In this document: in pieces, positions 33,030 through 42,600 of the stretch
How positions within the stretch are numbered: position 1 is the first letter of the stretch
Layout of the letters: each line of letters starts with the position of its first letter
Assembly: GCA_020796225.1 (NCBI GenBank)
Contig: CM036771.1
Location: 25,526,176 to 25,590,175, forward strand
From: Arion vulgaris
Lineage: Eukaryota > Mollusca > Gastropoda > Stylommatophora > Arionidae
Length of the DNA: 64,000 nt
Direction of reading: 5' to 3'
Translations under genes and position numbers: made by a program
The notes under the pieces: generated by a model
Seen by the model: the letters and a program-made list of their open reading frames with translations, nothing else
Database searches by the model: none
Told to the model about the DNA's origin: nothing

Positions 33030-33600
33030 ATTGGTTATTGGTTACTAAACTGACGTCATTGCACTCCGGGCAAACCCATAGGTGCTCAGTCTCCCCAACA
33101 GATATCGAAGAGTATGCATACTGATGGTTCCTGTGGCTCGCTGATTAAACACACCTCTCACTCTGCCTCTCAGGCATCCAGTTCGACTTGAACAAAGGTA
33201 ATTCCAAACTGCTTAAATCGCTTGATCGATTCAACATCGATTTTAGTGTCCTCATCCAACAGAGAGTCTCGAAGAGACCGAAGAATATCCCCCTTATCCA
33301 TCTTCAACTCCCCAACAATCGATGCTGTTGATGCAAGCCTGTCCGCTCTCTCATTACCGTAAACACCCGCATGCCCAGGACAGTATATCCACGTAAGCCG
33401 CTGGAGGTTAGAAACTTCTATAGACGACATCCACTCATACCGAAACCTGCCCTTCTGAATGTGAAGCATCGACTGAGAGTCAGATACAACAACTGCCCCA
33501 GTAAATGAAGTCCCAGAAATCCAATGGAGGGCAGCAGTAACGGCCTCAACCTCCATCCTCATACTAGAAGTAGTTGTCCTGTATGCCCTTACATTCAGGG
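33030..33600 (-). pseudogene. LINE-R RNase H domain, best copy
   Basis: A frame at 33170-33562 encodes most of a retrotransposon RNase H. It has MRMEVEAVTAALHWI (Glu), VVVSDSQSML (Asp) and WIYCPGHAGVYGNERADRLA (His-loop and last Asp). The 5' part of the domain (first Asp) is lost. Downstream on minus the Cys-knuckle region continues to about 33030. A (TTGGTTA)n-like repeat at 33015-33045 marks the far end. Decayed relatives are at 18630, 19945, 41270, 44590, 51725 and 57470. Confidence 0.85.
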
Positions 33601-34163
33601 TTTTACCATGATGTTCCTTCTTTCTTGAACAATTTGCATCCCACTTGAATGCCTGCTTTGTAATTCATTGATTGTTTCCCCTCAAAGTGTGCACAACATA
33701 TCTCCATCTCATCTTTCTTATAACAGTTGTTACTAGGGGTTGATCAGACATTTCACTGATTTCATGTCTCTACTGAATACGTTCCAATTTATGTTCATTA
33801 TGTTTTGTCACAATTATATTTTTTATATTATCGTCAATACAGCTAGTAATAGATTTGATTCACTTAGCTTCTTTAAAATTAAGAAACTGCTGTGCTGAAT
33901 GACGTCACACTGGCTGCTCGTGTAGAAGTGAGTTGTCTATCTAACCAGTGTCCTAAACGTCCAATAACTTTATTACAATATAGATGCTTCTAGTTATATC
34001 TTGTTGTCAGGACCGGTCGAATGTTGATGGTAGGGAGGAGGAGTATTGTAGTGATACCTAGATTGTCATAGGCCCCTAAGCTCGTGGAGCCCTGTGCAGT
34101 GTCCATCGTGCCTATACATTAAGACGGTCCCTGATTATGCTGTTATTATTTTCTGCTTCCAAT
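33601..34163. other. Unassigned stretch with LINE scraps
   Basis: The segment 33600-33740 resembles 50900-50985 (TGAACAATTTGCATCCCACTT), a LINE-tail scrap on minus. The rest shows nothing recognisable. Confidence 0.4.
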
Positions 34164-34440
34164 TCGGGTCTGAGAGCCGCTGTAGCGTAGTTGTTAGTGA
34201 ACTCGCTTCGCAAGGCTGGTGGTCTGGGTTCAGCTCCCGCAATGTGCGTGGAATTTTCCCGACCGCGACGGCTCTCAGGTCGACCCAGCCTCAACTGGGT
34301 ACCAGACATGCTCTGGGAAAGTAAAGGCGGCCGGCGTGATGCTGACCACATCACCCATCGTGTGCCGACGGTCAATGAAAAATACAGGCCTAACACTGTA
34401 TTGACCTATATACCACGAGGTATGAAAGGGTTCCTTTTAA
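34164..34440 (+). mobile_element. SINE-C (tRNA-derived)
   Basis: The head has CGCTGTAGCGTAGTTGTTAG (A-box region) and CTGGGTTCAGCTCCCGC (B box). A GC-rich body with CCGACCGCGACGGCTCTC and a TATATACCACGAGG end follows. It is much more GC-rich than its surroundings and appears only once in the window. Confidence 0.75.
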
Positions 34441-34739
34441 TTCGGGTCTATGTAACACACCGGAGGAAATAAATGGAACACTTTACAAATGTGCATGTCA
34501 TCCTTGCGCACAGATTATGCTAATCTTTTCTATATCGTTCCAATTTTAATATATGTGCTATGTAAACAGTACGATATTTAGTTACACTGTTATCAATTTC
34601 AGAAAAAAAACTAGGATTATGTCCACGGATAAAACAAATTATCATTAAGGAAATTGAAAATGTTACTCATGTTTAATTATACAGACTCCGTAATTAATAA
34701 CATTTGGCTGATGCTACAAATCAGAAAATTAAAGTATTT

Positions 34740-34860
34740 TTGACATATAAAGAGACACGAAGGGCGGAGAAGACTACCAATGGAAGAAGTCATCTCGACA
34801 AAGAGGAGAAGAAGACCACGGAGAAGATGGATTCAGGATGTAACTGATGATTTTTAACTC
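34740..34860 (+). mobile_element. LINE-T tail fragment
   Basis: It encodes the RRRRPRRRWIQDVTDDF end of a LINE ORF and is short and isolated. Confidence 0.65.
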
Positions 34861-35269
34861 CTTACGGACCAAATGCCACACTATTTGGCCAAATGACATA
34901 TACAAAAAAATATGAAGTCTGACCATGAGATTCAGAGATTAAATATTAAGAAGAGTCTATAGTAGCACACAAGGAAGCAAATAAAGATCTATGGACATGT
35001 ACTTTTCCTGTAGCAACATATGAAATAAATCGTAGATTATTAAATAACCAATAAAGAAGATAATCGAATCTCGGTTAAACAAAGTGCTGCAGACAGATTA
35101 GTTATTATCCATCGACAAATTCAAGAAAATATAAAGATATCCAGCAACACTTGGGCACCGATAAACATTGGCTCTTAAACTATCTTTTCTTGGACATTGA
35201 AACATGATCATATTTCAACGAAACCGTAGTGTAGAAAACTCTCTGTTCTGCAACAGCTTGATATTAAAG

Positions 35270-35535
35270 AGAGTTGGTTATTAAAGAGCATAGAATCAAG
35301 GAAAATTAAATATTTCGGACACATAAAACGACATTAGTGTCTGAAGATAATTTTGGAGGGAACGGTTCCTGGAAGGAGAATAAGAGGAAGACCTGGAAGA
35401 CGATTGGTGCAAGATGTCATTGACGATCTGACAAGGACTGCTGCTGACGCTGGTCAACTTGCACAGAACAGAGCGTTTTTCAGGACTGATGTCATGGGAG
35501 CCAAGTTCCGGAAGGGACAAGCTACTTGATGATGA
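35270..35535 (+). mobile_element. LINE-T tail fragment
   Basis: It encodes KYFGHIKRH, then RGRPGRRLVQDVIDDL and QLAQNRAFFRTDVMGAKF, the standard end of this LINE group, before a stop. Confidence 0.7.
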
Positions 35536-35809
35536 AAATGACTGTAGAAAGAACAATAATCAAGGGCATGTTTCATTGAAGAGGAAACAGTTGACGACTA
35601 AGACAACGGTGTAATATTATATTAAGGAAACATTGAACATGATGATGATTAAAGAGACGAGAGAATTGACATAAGATCAACACGTCTTTCAGATAAGCTA
35701 TTGTAAGAGCGGTGTTCTAAAAAGGACATGATATAGGAAGAATTTATTAATAATTATCTATCATAATTTGTATTCTGTACAACTAATATTGTACAGGATC
35801 ACAACAATT

Positions 35810-36012
35810 TAACAGCATCACAAGACAGGCTCTCGTATGGAGCCCCAGGGCAACAGAGGTATGGGAAGACCCAGGAACACCTGGAGACGGGAGTTGGAGA
35901 TGGAATGCAAGAAAATGGGAGCGGGTGGAGAGATCTGGAAAAGATGGCTTGGAAGGCCTTGGTTGCGGACCTATGCTTCCCTAGGGACGAAGGGTGAAGA
36001 AGAAAGCTAATA
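35810..36012 (+). mobile_element. LINE-T tail fragment
   Basis: It encodes [19 protein letters not shown] and a [13 protein letters not shown] end. It is very similar to 43330-43540. Confidence 0.7.
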
Positions 36013-36345
36013 TTGTAACTGATGATTTGAGCATTACGACTGCAGAGACATATGCGAAAGAAAAATGTTGATGGACTGTTAGGATGGCAAAGTTATGATA
36101 TAAACAAGCTATTAGATTATGATGATAACTAATGTTCTCTTTTACACTAAACTTCACATATTAGTTATCCTAGCTATTATTATAACGTCCTATAAAGGAT
36201 ACGCACCTTGATGATGATGATGATGTATTATTTTTATTTGCTTTGTCTGGATCGCAAGTTAGCATAATTACTGATATTTCAAAAAATGAACTAACTTTCT
36301 GAGCAAACCAACGCTGATTCTCTGATATTAATAATTATTCTCATC
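36013..36345. other. Unassigned stretch
   Basis: No gene is seen. A (GAT)n microsatellite lies at 36211-36224. The segment 36230-36330 (TTTATTTGCTTTG..ATCGCAAGTT) recurs at 40290-40420 in ZNHIT1 intron 1. Confidence 0.4.
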
Positions 36346-36354
36346 AGACAGAAA

Positions 36355-36720
36355 ATCTTCATAGATCAACAAGCCATCATCATCAGTTACAGTTCACAAC
36401 GTTTCAATTTGACGCATGTAAACGTTCAATTTGAGCTCGTAAAGAACCCGGCAATTCAAAATCGAAAGAGCAGGCTGAGCCTGCAGGAAAATCATTAGAA
36501 GATTAAAATAAAATTAATAAAATCTCAGATCAGACAAAGCCATCATCATCAGTTACAGTCTCCACAACGTTTCAATTTGACGCATGTAAACGTTCAATTT
36601 GAGCTCGTAAAAGAACCCTTGGCAATTCAAAATCGAGAAGAGCAGGCTTGAAAGCCGCTGCCCAGGAAAAATTCATTAGGAAAGATTAAAAATAAAATTC
36701 CTTCAACTATATCTTCAGCA
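36355..36720 (+). repeat. Direct duplication of an R2-associated segment
   Basis: Copy 1 (about 36370-36520) and copy 2 (about 36541-36715) share CATCATCATCAGTTACAGT, GACGCATGTAAACGTTCAAT and GAAAATCATTAG. Copy 1 differs mostly by missing bases. Confidence 0.85.
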
Positions 36721-36872
36721 TCTTCAAAATTACATTGGGGACGTCGCCGGTGCTACGGTTTTCCTCGCACTGCAGCTTAGACCTTCCTGTGTAAGAAAGA
36801 GATCATAGCACACATAGTTACTCACCGATGTGCAATGATGATGGTCATATCAATCAATCAATTAAGTAATCA
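36720..36872 (+). repeat. R2 interspersed repeat 3' end
   Basis: It contains GGGGACGTCGCCGGTGCTAC, GTGTAAGAAAGAGATCATAG, GTTACTCACCGATGTGCAAT and ATCAATCAATCAATT. With the preceding 36600-36700 it aligns with 62955-63225. Confidence 0.75.
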
Positions 36873-38189
36873 ACGACCTAGGATGGTTGCAATGGAACTT
36901 CAATATTCAACTTTAACTGTCTTTTGCCTAGAGGTTGCACCCTTCTTCTTTTTTTACCTTTCAACTCCCAACAGAGCACATGCACCGGAACACAACGGAT
37001 ATGTTGCCCCCTGCCGAACTGTAATTTTCCCATCTCTTGATGTTTTCCTCTTACTTGTGTGATGGTCTTCTTCTTGTTTACCGTTTTTCAACTTTATTTC
37101 CAATAAGGTTTTCATAAATGTGTTAGCTCTCTTTATGTTTCCTATAAATGTGATTTATCTATCCGCTACTTCGAATAGATAATTTATGCTCACATATTAT
37201 CTATTCGAAGTAACAAATACTATCTGTTATTTGGAATCGATAATTTATGTGAATAAGCTATCAATCAAACAAGTGTCATGCCTGCCGGTGTAGGCGATCA
37301 TGTCTCTCCACAACTCTGCTTGGTGCATGTAATCAGTTCTGACGTCGATTTTGTGTCGAAACATGATGTCAGACCATCCAACATCTTCTCCCTCTGTCTT
37401 CCACGATCTCTTCTTCCCTGAATTTTACCTGTTTTAACCAAATGTTCTAAACCTCCTCTTCGCATTATAGTTCATAGTTCATAAGTACAGTTCCAACTTC
37501 ACTGCAACGGGTCACCCCATAATTTCCCCGTTCCTGTGCCAATGAAAATCACACGAAATGCTAACAACTGTGAAATGTTTCCGGTGTGAACTAATTCCAG
37601 AATGAAACAGCCGCGTACCGCCACAAAAAAACAACCTGCACCACATAAAATGAATATGACCGTCGCTAATGTAGCATCACTTGAATTGCAATTTTTGTCG
37701 AAGGAACATCAATCACGACAAAATCCAGCTTTCTGCACACAATATAACTGCATACGGCAGATTGAGTTTGTTCGTCATTTTCTGAATACACACAACAAAC
37801 GCACAGTTGACACATCAAAAAGCATTCCATGTAACATTCATAGCTCATAGCGTTGCTCAAGCACTAACTCAGTAGCTCGGCAAACGAAACCGTAAAATAT
37901 CCGACCAAACATGGCGGAAATGCGCTAGCAAAATCGTGTTCAGAATCAAACAGTCCTGACTCTGAATGGCCCTCCCACATTCCGCCATTGCTGGCCAGAT
38001 TTCATTATATGCCGAAGAACCTTGCTTGTCTGATTCTTATTCTTTTGATAAGGTTTCTTTGTGTGCCTGATTTAAAACCTCCTCATTTGTTTTCTTCGCT
38101 GTCCATGGAATATTCAGCATTTTTCTGTGAAACCTCATCTCTGTGACTTCAAGTAATCTTATTAATTGTTTGTTTGTTCATTGTAACTT
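36873..38189. other. Unassigned stretch
   Basis: The segment 36940-37060 is a decayed LINE tail on minus (TTTTTTACCTTTCAACTCCC). A hairpin is at 37167-37212. An 82-codon frame on + at 37602-37850 has no recognisable domain. A CpG-containing ATGGCGG/CCGCCAT pair lies at 37912-37990. No gene can be supported. Confidence 0.35.
37167..37212. repeat. Perfect 17-bp inverted repeat, 12-nt loop
   Basis: The arms are TACTTCGAATAGATAAT and ATTATCTATTCGAAGTA. A third, diverged arm follows at 37215-37245 (CTGTTATTTGGAATCGATAA). Confidence 0.9.
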
Positions 38190-38455
38190 CTTTTTCTTAC
38201 GCTCTATATCGACCACTTGTTACGGACGCTGTATGATTTGTATGTGATCTGAGCCTAAGCGCGATTGTACGTTGTCCCATTTATGCGCCTACAAGTAGGC
38301 CAGCACATTCGATTTCTACGACACTTTTTATTTACTAGGGTAGCTTCCTAGACGTCTACCTCAGTCGTCCCCTTACGACATGCATTGTAGGTCGCAGGTT
38401 ACAATTCTTTGCTTTCCCCGTGAGCCCCGGCAACACACGGGAGGTCCATTGTAAC
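38190..38455 (+). repeat. R1 interspersed repeat
   Basis: Near full-length copy, from TCTATATCGACCACTTGTTA through TTATGCGCCTACAAGTAGGC to GACATGCATTGTAGGTCGC and a CCCCGTGAGCCCCGGCAAC end. An (ATC)n run at 38459-38475 follows. Confidence 0.75.
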
Positions 38456-38489
38456 AAATCATCATCATCATCATCAAATAGTTTGTCCT

Positions 38490-38690
38490 AAGCAGAACTT
38501 TGCCACCCCAACAGTCCTTCGGAATTTCTCTCTCTCTCATAGGCCAGATGTCCTGCCTCTGCAGCCGTCATGTTCAGACCACCAGTTACATCCTGAATCC
38601 ATCTTCTCCGTGGTCTTCTCTGTTCGCCGGTATGCCTCCTTTCATGATGGTCTTCTCCAGCTCTATCTTTTTATATGTTCAAAATATCTC
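38490..38690 (-). mobile_element. LINE-T tail fragment
   Basis: The minus translation gives a G-R-P-R-R-R-W-I-Q-D-V-T-like LINE end followed by a FRRTVGVAKFCLGQ-like stretch. Confidence 0.65.
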
Positions 38691-38749
38691 AATTTTCTCT
38701 TCCTTATTTGTTCTTATAACAAATACTTCTTTATATTACTTGTTATTTT

Positions 38750-39060
38750 CGGATCGGTTATTTATATGGCTCAGATACATGGACAGCCTACTCAAGACAC
38801 GAGAGGAGACAACATCTTTCACCTTCGATGTCTCCGCAAGATTATGAACATCAGGTGGTACCACAAGATAACTAACTCTGAAGTACTGCAACGTTCAAAT
38901 CTGCCTTCCATCATGGGCATGCTCAGCAGTAGACGACTAAGATGGTTGGGACATGTGAGAAGAATGGAAGATTGTCGCATACCAAAACAAATGTTGTTCT
39001 GTGAACTTTCGGAGGAAGAGGCACCAGGGCAGACCACTGCCGAGACCAGCGCTATTGCGT
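38750..39060 (+). mobile_element. LINE reverse-transcriptase C-terminal fragment
   Basis: It encodes HLRCLRKIMNIRWYHKITN and RRLRWLGHVRRMEDCRIPKQ, the region just after the reverse transcriptase of many non-LTR elements. It is 5' truncated and ends next to the SINE-A insertion. Confidence 0.8.
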
Positions 39061-39094
39061 TAAGTTTAAGTAGGTCATGTCACTGCTCAGATAT

Positions 39095-39294
39095 TTTTCT
39101 CGATCCAGAATCACTTGGCTTTTCAGCTCTTCGGCTCGGTGCCATGGACATCGTAACCCTTCGGTTCGGTGCCACGAACGCCGTAAATCTGGGAAATCTG
39201 TGGCTTTTTCTGCCATCCCGCGGAATTGAACCCGCACACACGAGGGATAGTCACCCGTAGTCCAACGCGCTACGAACACGCTGGGCAGACGGGC
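39095..39294 (-). mobile_element. SINE-A copy 4 with exact target duplication
   Basis: The direct repeat GCTCAGATAT lies at 39085-39094 and 39295-39304, which fixes the SINE ends. The head GCCCGTCTGCCC begins at 39294 on minus, and the A-rich end lies at 39095-39100. It is about 0.3 kb upstream of the ZNHIT1 start. Confidence 0.92.
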
Positions 39295-39616
39295 GCTCAG
39301 ATATAAAGATGTCTGCAAAGCTCAATGAAAAACTTTTCTATAGGTCCCAGCACATGGGAAAAACTAGCTGATAAAGAGTTGTGTGGAAAGCCAAATTGTG
39401 AATGGGCGCAGAGTCTTTTGAGAAGAGACTTATCTATGAGCTGAAAGACAAGATATAAAAGCGAAAACTTAGAAGTTATCACAGTAAAACACTTGCCAAT
39501 TGACCGTCTGTAAAGACGAAAAAGGCCATTATATATTTTCGGAACTTGGATGTATTCGATATTCGAGCATCGATTACTTGTATTCGGATATCACAAGTAC
39601 TGTATTTACAACAAAT

Positions 39617-42600
39617 ATGGCGGATAAACGCGAGTCAGGTAAGTTTATTGTGAAAGGGGAATAAAATAGAAATGATTAAATAAGTCTAATTTATAAATAC
39701 ACACGTCGAGTAATAGGTATATTATTAATTTAATAATTAAATCATTTAGTTATTAAGTTAATAAAAGTAATATAACATAGCATCAATTATTTCACACTGA
39801 ATGAATGAATCAGAAGGAAAATTGAAATCAATTCAGTGAAATTGAGTCAATTGATTTGTATTTTTAAGCAAAATAGTGACAATTATAAATCAGATAGTTA
39901 AAGTTTAAACTCAATAATAACATAATCAATAACCATCAAAACAATCGATAGCAATAATGTAAGTGCATGTCAATGTCGACGGCGTTAAATTTACTGACAT
40001 AGTGATCATATAGTCAAAATATAGTGATACTAGTACTAGTAGTCTAGACTCTAGTAGTAGTAATTAAATTTAAAAGTACTAATTAATTACTATTAGTATA
40101 CTACTTATTACTACTATTTTTACTAATACTATATACTAGTATCAGTATCTCATAAATAAACATAAAAGTAAAACTTGAACATTAGGCAGCCAGCCTAGCC
40201 TAGAGTTAACAGTACTTACTTAAACTAGTTAAACTGAAGCACGTCTTATTTAATAATTCAGTTTATTTTTATCCAAGCTGTTAATCTTATTTTTATTTGC
40301 TTTGTATGGATCGCAAGTTCGCATGTATATTGACTAACTTTTTCAGCAAACCAGTTAAAGCAGATCTTCAGGATATGTACCAATAATTATTCTCACACCA
40401 GACAGAAGAGTCTTAGTTAGAGACCACATATGCAAAGTCCTAGCAATAATCCATATGAATTGAATATGTCATACGATGGAAATTCACATGTTTATTTTTA
40501 TACCAGTTGAGTTGTCATTGAGTAGCCTAGTAGCATACAATTTTTATATCCAAAGGACATGCTATATGAATATGTGTAGGCCAAAACTTTTGTTTCGGAT
40601 GCGCCTGTACTACACTAGTAGGGGCCAGCGGGGTCGCAACATTGTAGTCTTGCTTGGCAAAGACTGTTTATATATCACAATAAGAATGATCAAAATGGTT
40701 GAAAAAACGTACCAAACAAATGTGTAGAAAAACAAAGCGCTTTTGGAAGGAAGAGAACCTGTATTTGTATATTTGATATTTATTTAACAAAAATTATGGT
40801 CAGTAATAGGAAAAGTCATGTAAGGTTGATTTGGTGCCATTAGTTCTATGACCAAAATCTCTTTCTTTCTTAATTTAAATCAGTGCGAATCAAAGATGGA
40901 CAACAATTGCGAGTCCTGGATGAAGCAGCTAGACGACGTCGGCAGAGAAAGGCTCTGGAGGCTTTGGAACAAGATAACTTTTCTGATGACCCTCACGCTG
41001 ATCTTAAAATGAGCAAAAAAGCACCAAAATTTGAGGAGGTTATGGACACATCATCATCAGGTGAGTAATCATTCTTTATTGCTAGTCCTTACTTTATGTT
41101 TGTGCACCAGAGGGTCATGTCCTCCTGTAAGGAGCAAACATATTGAAAACATCAGTGTGTTGATACATGTCACAAATTCCCACCAGTGATAAGTCAAGGA
41201 GTAAACCCTTTCAAACACCAACACAAGAGGAGCATTATTGTCTTGTCTTGACTGTCAATTCACCTAAAGATAGAAAACTTCATACAAACTATTGGAAAAG
41301 AACAGCACAAAAGGTATATCGGTAGGCTCATCAATCAAAATCTAACTGGTACGGTCAGTCGCTGTTGATATTGCGAAGGAGATCGGAGCACCTATGGACA
41401 TGTCCAGAGTGCAATGAAGATATTTGAAACTGAACTAGTGGGAAAGACTATTTAGTCCTGAAAGACAGGTGTTCTGAAAGAAGTGTTGGCTCTGATCACA
41501 TACAACTACTGCCTTGCAGAAGGCCAGTAGCCTCTAACAAATTAATTCTGATGTCAGAAGCACTGAACTGCAGGTCACAATAGAATGTCAGTCTGGTAGA
41601 CAGTTTTGATTTCCTAACCTTTCAAATCTAGTCTGACATAAATTATTCAAATCTTTATTCTCTTAAAACTAGCGAACATTATTTTATTTTCACTATTTGT
41701 CTGTAAATTATTTATATTTCACATATTGTACAGTTGTACCTAATGCATACGAGTTTGTTTTGCTTCCTGACACAACAATAATTTGTTAAGATTTGATGCA
41801 TTCCATATGTACTATTCGATTATACACTTAATCATATATTGCAGTCACTGGTTTCAAGAAGAAGCGAAAGTCAAGAGGAGACTTCAAACTGCGCTACAGA
41901 AAAAGTTTTGCAGCTCTTCTGGAGGAAGAAGTAAGAATTGTGTTATATTGAAACAAGAGAGGGGATGAAGAAACCCATACTTTTGTGTTTGATAAATTGA
42001 GATGTTAATGATAAATTAAGATGTCACTGACAACATATGAGAAAAGAAGAATCCAAATGACAGAGATGAAGTGTTTACCACGTAAATGTTACAGGAAGAG
42101 ATAAGATCAGAAACGATGAAATCAGAAGAAGAATGGGATCCTGGTCTGTGCTAAAATATATATCAAGAAACAACAGGTTGAATGGTTCTGACACGTATCA
42201 AGGTTACCACAAGACAGTCTCCCACAAACGGCAATCAGATACAACGGCAACAGACCCAGAGGACGACCATGTAAATGATGGGTCAACAATATCCGAGGCA
42301 CTAAATTCCACCTTGTACAAAGCACATGAGACTTGCTCCAGATGTCTCTTTTTTCGACCTGACGCCAAAAGGCAAAACAGGATTAGAGATAGAAGTAGAG
42401 TAGAATGATATAAACAAAATACTATCTGTCTATACTCTGTCCCAGTTTTGCGTTCATGAGTCATGTAATTTCGTATACATAAATAAGATATTCTTAATAG
42501 TCAGACGTTTAAGCTTTAATTTCTATTCATTTACCAAAACTAAGTTACAAATTTTCAACTACAATGTTGTGTCAATTCTAACATATGCCAGCAAGAGTTG

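Noticed and set aside
37602..37850. 82-codon frame on +
   Set aside because: No recognisable domain, start context, splice signals or polyadenylation signal.
40476..40727. 83-codon frame on +
   Set aside because: Lies in ZNHIT1 intron 1 with no domain or splice support; chance frame.
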